Shown here piece by piece: positions 18,068 to 27,100 of a stretch of DNA of 64,000 nucleotides. Position 1 is the stretch's first letter. Each line of letters starts with the position of its first letter. The stretch comes from JAEINY01 sp942490535 (GTDB lineage Bacteria; Bacteroidota; Bacteroidia; Bacteroidales; Marinilabiliaceae), in NCBI GenBank assembly GCA_942490535.1, contig CALNXQ010000005.1:1674001-1738000 (forward strand). The letters run 5' to 3'. Both the position numbers and the translations under genes were made by a program. The notes under the pieces were generated by a model, which saw nothing but the letters and a program-made list of their open reading frames with translations, did no database searches and had not been told where the DNA came from.

Positions 18068-18832
18068 GTGATAGATACACACTCCCATATATATCTTCCG
18101 GAATTTGATAGTGATCTGGATTTGGTCATTAATAATGCCAGGACTACTGGTGTGGAACAGATTTTACTACCCAATGTGGATGAAACGACCATTGAACCCA
18201 TGTTGAAAGTGGAGCACCGGTATCCGGACCTATGTCATGCCATGATGGGTTTACATCCCACATCAGTAAAAGCGGATTACCAGGCACAAATGAGCTTAAT
18301 TGAACACCATCTGGGATTAAGAAAATACATTGGGATTGGTGAAGTAGGGATTGATTTGTATTGGGATAAAACCTATCGCACCCAACAGATGGAGGTGTTT
18401 TCGCAACATCTGCAGTGGGCCAAAGAGATGGATTTGCCGGTGGTAATTCATTGCCGCGATGCTTTTCCAGAAGTATTTGAAGTGGTTGAATCACATCTGG
18501 ATGAAAAATTGCGGGGCATCTTTCACAGTTTTACCGGCGGGATAAACGAAGTGGAAACCATCATGGGATATGGCTCTTTTTTATTGGGGATAAATGGAGT
18601 TGTGACCTTTAAAAATACCACACTGCGTGAAGTGTTGACGCATGCCTCATTGGATCATGTAGTGTTAGAGACGGACGCGCCTTATTTAGCTCCCGTACCC
18701 TATCGGGGAAAACGCAATGAGCCGGCTTACCTCTCCCGAATTGCGACGCAATTAGCCGGGGTGTTTCATGTTTCAGAGGAGGAGGTGAAGCAAAGAACGA
18801 CAGCCAACGCAAAGAATATGTTTGATTTATAA
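18068..18832 (+). CDS. TatD family metal-dependent hydrolase (DNase)
   Basis: A 254-residue TIM-barrel amidohydrolase-fold protein. Start is GTG at 18068, since VIDTHSHIY gives the family's opening. The metal ligands are all visible: DTHSH, the Glu in GIGEVGID, HCRDAF, HSFTGG and ETDAPYLAP. TatD/YcfH proteins are Mg-dependent 3'-5' exonucleases or deoxyribonucleases. Only 14 nt separate it from the asparaginase gene, so the two are an operon. An exact TATGTTTG -7 element lies at 18035-18042. Confidence 0.93.
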   Translation: MIDTHSHIYLPEFDSDLDLVINNARTTGVEQILLPNVDETTIEPMLKVEHRYPDLCHAMMGLHPTSVKADYQAQMSLIEHHLGLRKYIGIGEVGIDLYWDKTYRTQQMEVFSQHLQWAKEMDLPVVIHCRDAFPEVFEVVESHLDEKLRGIFHSFTGGINEVETIMGYGSFLLGINGVVTFKNTTLREVLTHASLDHVVLETDAPYLAPVPYRGKRNEPAYLSRIATQLAGVFHVSEEEVKQRTTANAKNMFDL

Positions 18833-18846
18833 GTTAGGAATCAGCT

Positions 18847-19875
18847 ATGGAAGAAAGAAAAATACTAATCATATATACCGGGGGTACCATTGGGATGGTT
18901 ATCGATCCGGAAACAAACTCGTTGGTGCCCTTCGATTTTGAAAACGTATCCAATCATGTGCCGGAACTGCGCAAATTTGATTTTCAAGTTAAAAGTTTCT
19001 CGTTTGAACCGTTGGTTGATTCATCTGATATGAATCCGGAAATTTGGATTAAGCTGGTGACGATCATTGAAGAAAACTATTCGGAATTTGATGGCTTCGT
19101 GGTGTTGCATGGGACCGATACAATGGCTTACACAGCGAGTGCCTTGAGTTTCATGTTGCACAATCTGCAGAAGCCCGTCATCCTAACCGGGAGTCAGTTG
19201 CCATTGGGAACCATTCGTACGGATGGAAAAGAAAATCTGATCACCGCCCTGGAGATTGCTGCTGCCCAGAAAAACAGGCAAGCCCTGGTGCCGGAAGTGT
19301 GTATCTATTTTAAGGATAAATTGTTCAGAGGCAACCGTACGACTAAATACAATGCAGAGCATTTTCATGCTTTCCGTTCTGATAATTATCCACCTTTGGC
19401 AGATGCCGGCATACATATCAAATACAATTATCCCTATATAAGGTATACCACTTTAAATGGTACTTTTAAAGTGACCAAAAAGATGGATACCCGAATTGCG
19501 TTATTAAAAATTTTTCCGGGCATTAATCGTGATGTCGTCCGGGCTGTTTTGGGAGCTCCCAATATTAAAGCTGTTGTGCTTGAAACGTATGGTTCGGGTA
19601 ATGCCCCAACGACCAAATGGTTTTTGGAAGCCATTGAAGAAGCCATTCAAAGGGGTATCATTATTCTCAATGTAACCCAATGTTTAGCGGGTAGCGTGGA
19701 GATGTGGCGCTATGAAACCGGAGTGCATATGTTGGATTTGGGAGTGATCAGTGGACATGATTTAACCACGGAAGCAGCTGTTACAAAACTCATGTTTTTA
19801 CTGGCCAATGCTGGTTCTGAAGGAGAAATCAGAGCAAACCTAAATAAATCTCTGCGTGGGGAAATATATATTTAG
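18847..19875 (+). CDS. ansA: Type I (cytoplasmic) L-asparaginase
   Basis: A 342-residue enzyme that hydrolyses asparagine to aspartate and ammonia. The first catalytic motif is YTGGTIGM (Thr14 the nucleophile) and the second is HGTDTMAYTASAL (Thr90-Asp91). Lys of the triad is expected after LTGSQLP. No signal peptide, which with the length fits type I AnsA rather than the periplasmic type II. It is co-transcribed with tatD. Together with the GDH genes and proline dehydrogenase it supports an amino-acid-using lifestyle. Confidence 0.95.
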   Translation: MEERKILIIYTGGTIGMVIDPETNSLVPFDFENVSNHVPELRKFDFQVKSFSFEPLVDSSDMNPEIWIKLVTIIEENYSEFDGFVVLHGTDTMAYTASALSFMLHNLQKPVILTGSQLPLGTIRTDGKENLITALEIAAAQKNRQALVPEVCIYFKDKLFRGNRTTKYNAEHFHAFRSDNYPPLADAGIHIKYNYPYIRYTTLNGTFKVTKKMDTRIALLKIFPGINRDVVRAVLGAPNIKAVVLETYGSGNAPTTKWFLEAIEEAIQRGIIILNVTQCLAGSVEMWRYETGVHMLDLGVISGHDLTTEAAVTKLMFLLANAGSEGEIRANLNKSLRGEIYI

Positions 19876-19879
19876 AAAG

Positions 19880-19909
19880 TTTGTGTTTGATTTTTTTTTT
19901 GTAATTTGC
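19880..19909 (+). promoter_or_regulatory. Probable promoter of the TolQ/ExbD operon
   Basis: TTTG (19880-19883) and a near -7 element TAATTTGC (19902-19909), spacing 18. The -7 match is imperfect by one base position. It would give a ~105-nt leader. Confidence 0.4.
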
Positions 19910-20021
19910 AACCCTGAAAAATTAAAGGATTTTTATCTTTTTTCGTTGAGGGAAAAAGGAAAAACAGTAAATTATTTTGAGTATTAACAAACTAATACAA
20001 AATCAAAATTTTTAGCAGACT

Positions 20022-20843
20022 ATGAAAAAGCTATTTGCGTTTTTAGCAGTAATTGGAATGCTGAGTATCGGTACAAACGCCGTTTTTGCTCAGGAGAACG
20101 AGAATGTAGCAGACGAGGCTACTCAAACAGAGCAGGTTGTTGAAGAAACACCAGCCGTGGAAACCACTGCTGCAGCTGTGCAGGAAGAACCAGCAGCTGA
20201 AGCCCCAAAAGGTATTCACAAACAAATTAAAGCCAAATTTATCGAAGGTGGTGCGATCTTTATGAGTTTCGTATTGATGGCCTTGATTTTTGGTTTAGCG
20301 CTTTGTATTGAGCGTATCATTTATCTGAATCTGGCTTCTACTAATACTAAGAAGTTGCTTCAAAACATCGAGAACGCGTTGAATGACGGTGGTGTAGAGG
20401 CAGCTAAAGAAGTATGTCGTAATACCAGAGGTCCGGTAGCATCTATTTTCTACCAAGGATTAGATCGTTTTGACGAAGGTATTGAAGTAGTTGAGAAATC
20501 AGTTATTTCTTACGGTTCAGTTCAAATGGGTCTTTTGGAAAAAGGATTAACCTGGATTTCATTGTTCATTGCTTTGGCTCCTATGCTTGGGTTTATGGGT
20601 ACTGTAATCGGTATGATCGATGCATTTGATAGCATCCAGGCAATGGGTACTATTTCGGCTACTGCTGTAGCGGGTGGTATTAAATTAGCCTTGATTACCA
20701 CTGTATCTGGTTTGATCGTTGCCATCATCCTTCAGGTATTTTACAACTACATCGTTTCTAAAATCGATGGTATTGTAAATAACATGGAAGATGCTTCTAT
20801 CTCTCTATTAGATATTTTGGTGAAATATAACATGAAAAAATAG
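20022..20843 (+). CDS. MotA/TolQ/ExbB-family proton channel protein
   Basis: A 273-residue inner-membrane protein with an N-terminal signal or first helix (FAFLAVIGMLSIGTNAVFAQ), a ~45-residue Ala/Glu/Pro-rich periplasmic linker, then three membrane helices (about 80-100, 180-205, 220-245). The core reads LAPMLGFMGTVIGMIDAF and AGGIKLALITTVSGLIVAI, the TolQ/ExbB signature. It forms the pentameric stator of a TonB or Tol-like motor. First gene of a four-gene operon. The cleavable N-terminal extension is common in Bacteroidota. Codon bias suggests high expression. Confidence 0.93.
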   Translation: MKKLFAFLAVIGMLSIGTNAVFAQENENVADEATQTEQVVEETPAVETTAAAVQEEPAAEAPKGIHKQIKAKFIEGGAIFMSFVLMALIFGLALCIERIIYLNLASTNTKKLLQNIENALNDGGVEAAKEVCRNTRGPVASIFYQGLDRFDEGIEVVEKSVISYGSVQMGLLEKGLTWISLFIALAPMLGFMGTVIGMIDAFDSIQAMGTISATAVAGGIKLALITTVSGLIVAIILQVFYNYIVSKIDGIVNNMEDASISLLDILVKYNMKK

Positions 20844-20851
20844 TTGTCACT

Positions 20852-21298
20852 ATGACTAAGCTAACGAAGATTTTAAATATCGTATTATACGTGCTGTTAG
20901 CGATAACTCTAGTCTTTGCCGGAATGTTTTATTTTGGCGGTGAAGAGGTTGGAGCAGCATTACCTACCCCGATTTATACAGAATCATTCTTGAACTGGGG
21001 TAAATTGCTGACAATCGTGGCAGCTGGGGTAACCTTAGTATTTGAAGTATTGAATTTGATTTTCCATGCCAGAAACGCAGTACGTACTTTCATCTCCATT
21101 GGAGGTTTGTTAGTCGTTACGTTTATTGCTTATGGATTGTCAGACAGTACTCCAATGGAAATTATTGGTTACAATGGTCCTGATAATGTACCTAGCATGT
21201 TAAGCATGGCTGGTACAATGCTTTATGGTACGTACATTCTGTTTGGGGTAGTAGTTGTTGCTATTTTATATACAGAGTTATCGCGAATGTTTAAGTAA
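20852..21298 (+). CDS. Four-helix membrane protein of the ExbB/ExbD operon
   Basis: A 148-residue hydrophobic protein with four predicted membrane helices (about 8-25, 45-65, 75-95, 120-143). I do not recognise a named family, but a small membrane protein at this position, between a TolQ/ExbB gene and two ExbD genes, is a recurring arrangement in Bacteroidota. It starts 8 nt after the stop of the upstream gene. An accessory subunit of the motor complex is a reasonable inference. Confidence 0.8.
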   Translation: MTKLTKILNIVLYVLLAITLVFAGMFYFGGEEVGAALPTPIYTESFLNWGKLLTIVAAGVTLVFEVLNLIFHARNAVRTFISIGGLLVVTFIAYGLSDSTPMEIIGYNGPDNVPSMLSMAGTMLYGTYILFGVVVVAILYTELSRMFK

Positions 21299-21364
21299 TG
21301 GCCCGGTTCCGTTATTAAATGAAAATTTATTGACGGAACTACTAACTAATATTATTTTTTGTTT

Positions 21365-21940
21365 ATGGCAAGAAAAGAAGTACAGGAAGTTAATGCAGGG
21401 TCAATGGCAGATATTGCCTTCTTATTGTTGATCTTCTTCCTGGTTACTACTACCATGGACTCTGATACTGGTTTAGCACGCTTGCTTCCTCCTGATGTTC
21501 AGGAAGAAGAACCGGATACACCTCCAATTAAGGAACGTAATGTATTTGCGGTGTTGTTAAATAGTCAGAATCAATTATTGGTGGAAGGTAAACCAATGAA
21601 GATCGAGGATTTGACAGAGGCAACTAAAGAGTTTATTGAGAATCCTAATAAGCTGGAAACATTACCGGAAACAAAACCCACTGAGATTGAGTTTTTTGGT
21701 ACTGTGGAAGTGACTAAGGGGGTCATCTCACTGCGAAACGACCGCGGAACTGAATATCAAGCTTATCTGATGGTTCAGAATGAGCTTGCCAGAGCCTATA
21801 ATGAATTACGACAAGGCTTAGCCAGACGTAAATTTGGTAAGGATTACAATGATTTGGAGGATGAAGAGAAGAAAGCCATCCGTGAAATCTATCCTCAACG
21901 AATTTCAGAAGCTGAACCTAAAAACGTAGGAGGAAACTAG
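21365..21940 (+). CDS. ExbD/TolR-family protein, first copy
   Basis: A 191-residue protein; start ATG at 21365 (MARKEVQEVNAGSMADIAF). One membrane helix (~17-35; ADIAFLLLIFFLVTTTMD) carries the Asp that conducts protons in ExbD/TolR. The rest is periplasmic, with an extended Pro/Glu-rich region and a C-terminal charged segment longer than in classical ExbD. Third gene of the operon, one base upstream of the second ExbD. Confidence 0.93.
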   Translation: MARKEVQEVNAGSMADIAFLLLIFFLVTTTMDSDTGLARLLPPDVQEEEPDTPPIKERNVFAVLLNSQNQLLVEGKPMKIEDLTEATKEFIENPNKLETLPETKPTEIEFFGTVEVTKGVISLRNDRGTEYQAYLMVQNELARAYNELRQGLARRKFGKDYNDLEDEEKKAIREIYPQRISEAEPKNVGGN

Positions 21941-21941
21941 T

Positions 21942-22415
21942 ATGGCAAAGTTTAGAAAAAAGAAAAGTGGCGGGCAACCAGCCATTAACACAGCCTCTCT
22001 TCCTGATATCGTTTTTATGTTGTTATTCTTCTTCATGGTTAGTACAACCATGAAAGAGGTGGACATGAAAGTGAATGTTCGACCTGCTCAGGCCACAGAA
22101 ATTGAGAAACTGGAACGTAAAGAATTGGTAACTTTTATTTATGTAGGAGTACCAACTAAGAGTTTCCAATCACTTTATGGAAGTGAGCCACGGGTACAGT
22201 TGAACGATCAGTTTGCTACTGTTCAGGATATTCAGAGTTACATTGCGCAATCACGTGATGCCATGAAAGAAACCGATCAAGCTAAAATGATTGTTTCTAT
22301 CAAGGCCGATAAAGAATGTCCAATGGGTGTTATTACTGACATTAAGCAGGCTTTACGTAAGGCTGCCGCATTGAAGATTAACTATTCAGCTAATCAGAAA
22401 GCAGAAGTAAAATAA
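21942..22415 (+). CDS. ExbD/TolR-family protein, second copy
   Basis: A 157-residue protein with basic N-terminus (MAKFRKKKSGG), a membrane helix with the essential Asp (LPDIVFMLLFFFMVSTTM, ~22-40) and a periplasmic ExbD domain (SIKADKECPMGVITDIKQALRKA). Two unlike ExbD copies after one ExbB suggest a heteromeric motor, as reported for Bacteroidota TonB systems. It ends the operon before a strong terminator. This motor may energise the TonB-dependent receptors at 8964 and 39047. Confidence 0.93.
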   Translation: MAKFRKKKSGGQPAINTASLPDIVFMLLFFFMVSTTMKEVDMKVNVRPAQATEIEKLERKELVTFIYVGVPTKSFQSLYGSEPRVQLNDQFATVQDIQSYIAQSRDAMKETDQAKMIVSIKADKECPMGVITDIKQALRKAAALKINYSANQKAEVK

Positions 22416-22430
22416 TTCCATATACACTTA

Positions 22431-22466
22431 AAAAAAGGGGCTCCAATTTGGAAGCCCCTTTTTTTA
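22431..22466 (+). terminator. Rho-independent terminator after ExbD operon
   Basis: AAAAAAGGGGCT and AGCCCCTTTTTTT pair around AATTTGGA, with strong A and T tracts on either side. It could also serve the converging GDH2 gene. Confidence 0.88.
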
Positions 22467-22535
22467 TAGAAAAAGTGTCGCTTTAAATCAACCACTTTCA
22501 CATCCCAAATCTTTAAGCGACACTTTCACGACTAA

Positions 22536-23888
22536 CTATACGGCACCTTGTGCCAACATTGCATCCGCCACTTTCACAAACCCACCAATGTTGGCACCAT
22601 CCACATAATTTACATACCCACTTTCCTTTTTACCGTATTTTGTACAGGTCTCATGTATACTCTTCATGATGCCTTGTAAGCGTTTATCCACTTCCTCGCG
22701 GGTCCAGTTTAACCGCATGCTATTTTGTGTCATCTCCAATCCTGATACTGCTACACCTCCTGCATTGGCCGCTTTACCGGGGCCAAACAATATTGCTTTA
22801 TCCAAATAGATTTGAATAGCTTCAGGGGTAGAGGGCATATTGGCCCCTTCTGACACACATATGCAACCATTTGACACCAATGTGATGGCCTCTATTTCAT
22901 TGATTTCGTTTTGGGTGGCACTTGGTAAAGCGATGTCTCCTTTTTCCACCCAGGGGCGCTCGTTTTCGACATATTTTACAGCGTATTTGTCAGCGTATTC
23001 TTTGATACGACCCCGTTTGGTGTTTTTTAGATACATGACGTATTTGAGTTTTTCCGCATCAATTCCATCCTGATCGTAGATGTATCCGCTGGAATCGGAC
23101 AGCGTAACTACCTTGCCACCCAGGTCCAATACTTTTTCAACAGTGTATTGAGCGACATTGCCTGAACCCGATACCAAAACGGTTTTTCCTTTGAAACTTT
23201 CTCCTCTGGTTTTTAACATCTCCTGGGCAAAATAGACATTTCCATAGCCGGTGGCCTCCGGACGTATTAAACTGCCACCATAGATAAGGCCTTTGCCTGT
23301 GAGCACACCGGTAAATTCATTGACAATGCGTTTGTATTGACCGTATAAAAAGCCAATCTCACGTCCCCCAACACCAATATCACCAGCTGGGATATCTGTA
23401 TTGGGTCCAATGTGGCGGTATAATTCAGTCATGAAGCTTTGGCAAAAGCGCATTACCTCATTATCTGATTTACCTTTAGGGTCGAAATCAGATCCTCCTT
23501 TGCCCCCTCCCATGGGTAAGGTGGTTAAACTATTTTTAAAGACTTGCTCGAAGGCCAGGAACTTTAAAATGCCAAGATTAACAGTGGGGTGAAAACGCAA
23601 TCCGCCTTTATACGGTCCAATCGCACTATTCATTTCAATTCGATAGCCTCGATTAACGTTCATCTCTCCTTTGTCATTCACCCAAGGTACGCGGAACATA
23701 ATTACGCGTTCGGGTTCTACTATTCGTTCAAGAATACCAGCATAGCGGTATTTTGGGTTTTCATCCAAATAGTGATCCAATGACATTACTACTTCATGAA
23801 CAGCCTGGTGAAATTCCGGTTCTGATGGATTTTTGGCTTTTAGTTCAGCCATAAAAGCATTAGTGTCTAAATGTGAAGTACGTGACAT
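22536..23888 (-). CDS. gdhA: Glutamate dehydrogenase 2, probably NADP-type
   Basis: A 450-residue hexameric GDH with a complete active site: K94 (PYKGGLRF), K118 (FKNSLT), K130 (GGGKGGSDFDPKGKSD) and the Asp of PAGDIGVGG. The coenzyme-binding segment reads SGSGNVAQYTVEKVL and LSDSSGYIYD. The SDSSG end of the second strand matches NADP-dependent enzymes such as E. coli GdhA, so an ammonium-assimilating role is inferred. It is transcribed away from the two receiver/PPDK_N genes, with a shared ~215-nt upstream region that could hold divergent promoters. Confidence 0.96.
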   Translation of the reverse strand: MSRTSHLDTNAFMAELKAKNPSEPEFHQAVHEVVMSLDHYLDENPKYRYAGILERIVEPERVIMFRVPWVNDKGEMNVNRGYRIEMNSAIGPYKGGLRFHPTVNLGILKFLAFEQVFKNSLTTLPMGGGKGGSDFDPKGKSDNEVMRFCQSFMTELYRHIGPNTDIPAGDIGVGGREIGFLYGQYKRIVNEFTGVLTGKGLIYGGSLIRPEATGYGNVYFAQEMLKTRGESFKGKTVLVSGSGNVAQYTVEKVLDLGGKVVTLSDSSGYIYDQDGIDAEKLKYVMYLKNTKRGRIKEYADKYAVKYVENERPWVEKGDIALPSATQNEINEIEAITLVSNGCICVSEGANMPSTPEAIQIYLDKAILFGPGKAANAGGVAVSGLEMTQNSMRLNWTREEVDKRLQGIMKSIHETCTKYGKKESGYVNYVDGANIGGFVKVADAMLAQGAV

Positions 23889-24103
23889 AATTATGGCGTT
23901 TAAAGGTGTAACACTATAGATGTTAGACTTTATATGGTGTTTTAATCTTATCTGAATAAGTCAACAAGCAATTTAGGAATATCCATTTTCCTAATTAAAT
24001 GGTAAAAAAAGTTAGACTTTTTTTTTATTAAAAGCCACCCTGAGCGAATAATTCGGGAATAATTCTATTTTTTGTTATCTTTTAGTAATAAAATAGTTGT
24101 CCC

Positions 24104-27100
24104 ATGCAGAAGGGTTGGAATAAAATGGATGCAATCAATCAGGGATCGGAGGGAGGTCCTGCCTCTGCTCGCATTTTGATGATTCTGAATCAGGTGGTCC
24201 AAATCATCAAGCAAGATAATCCCATTGATGAAACTCTGGAGGAATTAGTTGGTGTTCTGCCGCAAGCCTGGTTGCATCCGGATGAAATAGGTGTTCGTAT
24301 CCGATTTAAAGAGTTAGAGTTTGCATCGTTCGGCTTTATGGAAAGGGGCCCAGGTATTACAGAGCGTTTTTCCACCGTGGATGGCGATAAGGGTGCCATT
24401 GATGCCTATTATTTGACTGAGCAACCCATTCGGGATGAGGGGCCTTTTCTGTATGATGAACGGCTGTTAATTAACCAAACGTCACGGTTACTCTCCGGCT
24501 TTATTAATCACATTATCTCAGAACGTAAACATTCTGAATCCATTGAACGTCTGAAAGAGCTGTCGGTCATCAATCGGACGACCCGGATTATTAATGAAGG
24601 TCAATCGGTGGATGATGTGTTACAGCAAGTCGCATTTTTGATGCCTTCGGGCTGGCAATATCCCGAATTCGCAGTGGCGCGCATTTCCTATGCAGGCCGC
24701 GATTATACCAGTGAACGTTTTATTGAAACCGAGTGGGTTCAGACGCAACGTTTTCAGACGATGGATGGTGGTTCTGGTTCCATGGATGTATTTTATACCC
24801 GTGATTTCTCATACCTGTCAGGCGATGCCTTTCTTAAAGAAGAGCGTGATTTATTGACTAATCTAACCCGTTTAATCACTGATTTTTTAAACCGTATACT
24901 AGCCCAGTCTGAAATAAAGGAAAGACACGAACGGGTCAAAGAATTGAAAACCATCAATGAGACCACCCGGATTATCAATCAGCACATGCCCGTTTCTTTT
25001 ACTTTAAGTCGCATTGCAGAACTTTTGCCAACTGGCATGCAGTTTCCGCTATACTCAGTGGCCCGTATTCGTTTGGAGCAACACGAGTTTACCAGTCCTG
25101 GTTTTATGGAAACCCCTTGGGTTTTGCGCTATAAATTTGAAACCATTGATGGGCAGACGGGCGCCATTGAGATATACTATTTAAAGGAGTTTGCCAAAAC
25201 GCGGCAGGAACTGTTTTTGAATGAAGAGAATGATTTAATCCGTAACCTGGCTAACCTCATTGTGGGATATTTAAACAGTATCCATGCGCGGGATTTGATG
25301 GAAAAATCAAGACGCTTGTATGCCGGGGAGTTTCTAAAACAGAAGAAGGAGACAGTAAAAGTACCTACGCGGAAAAGTAAGCATTTGCTTCAGAACTTCA
25401 TGCACAAGAACAATGCGGCCCGCGACATTTACTATGACTTAATGCCCTTTAAAGTCAAAGAAATTCTTTTGGTGTCCAATTTATTTGATGCCTATGCCAT
25501 TGAAAGCGAAGGGCGGTTTACCGAGCAAATCATGGGCGGCTTTCATCAGCTCCATTTGTTAACCCTTCCACGGGTAACCGGTGTTACTACCTATGAAGAA
25601 GCCATTGATAAATTAAATGAAAAGCATTTCGACCTGATCATTGTGATGGTGGGTGTGGACAAGCATGCACCCCTTGAATTGAGTCAGCTGGTCAAAAAAG
25701 CCTATCCCTATATTCCTATTTTCATCCTTTTGAATAATGATGCAGATATTCCTTTTTTTGAAGCCCGTAAAACGGAGATGGGGGTGTTGGATGAATTGTT
25801 TGTTTGGAATGGAGATCCAAAGATCTTCTCGTCCATGGTTTTTCATTTAGAGGATAAAGTTAATGTGGAGAATGATACACAAGTGGGATTGGCTCGTGTT
25901 ATTTTATTGGTTGAAGATTCGGTTAAGTATTATTCCAAGTATTTACCCTTACTCTATTCCAGTGTATTGGAACAAACCAATCGATTGATCGAAGATGTGG
26001 GTGTAGATGAACTTTATGCGGTGTTGCGCTTGAGGGCTCGGCCTAAGGTTTTGGTCGTTAGTAGTTATGAAAGTGCGTTGGAAATTTTTGATAAGTATAA
26101 GGATTATCTGCTTTGCCTTATTTCGGACGTGGAATTTTTAAGAAATGGACGCCTGGATCAAAATGCAGGCTTTGATTTGGTTAATTATGTGAAGTCAAAA
26201 TTGAAAGATTTGCCGGTGATCATGCAATCGTCGAAAATTGAATATTCACAGGATGCCTATGAATTGAAGACGGTATTTATCAACAAATACTCGGAAAGCC
26301 TGTTGCAGGATATCAAAACCTTCATCAGTCATTACCTGGGATTTGGAAATTTTGTGTATAAGGATGCCCACGGACGGTCCATCGCCATCGCCCGAAATCT
26401 AAAGGAGTTTGAGCAGAATCTCCGGAATGTGCCCATTGATAGCATTGTGTATCATGCACGAAAAAATCATTTTTCGATGTGGTTGATGGCTCGCGGTGAG
26501 ATAAAGATAGCCCGTAAAATAGCCCCATATCGGATTACCGATTTCGAAACGGAAGAATCCCTTAGGGAATATTTGATCCAGGTTTTGAGGCGGCATCGGG
26601 AAGAGCAGAATCAAGGAAAAGTTATCGATTTTGACGAGGTAGATAGCATTGATGAGAACAATGTGTACAGCTTGTCCGGAGGATCCTTGGGGGGTAAAGG
26701 ACGGGGTCTGGCGTTTATCAATACGCTGCTTTTTAACTTTGATTTTGCGGCTCATGTTCCGGGTGTCGTGATCAAGATGCCACGAACCACCGTTATCGGC
26801 ACGGATGAATTCGAACTGTTTTTGGAACGCAATAAACTGCAGGATCTTTATTTTCGGGATCTGTCCTATCAGGAGATCAAAACCATCTTCCTGGAAGGAA
26901 CCCTGACCCAAACGCTGGAGCGTCGCTTAAAACGCCTGCTGACCCTTTTTAAAAAGCCTTTGGCGGTGCGTTCCTCCGGAATTTTGGAGGACAGTTTAAA
27001 GCAGCCCTTTGCAGGTGTGTTTGATACGTATTTACTACCCAATAATCATGAAAATCCGGAGGAACGCTTTCACCAGCTGTGTGCGGCCATAAAACTGGTG

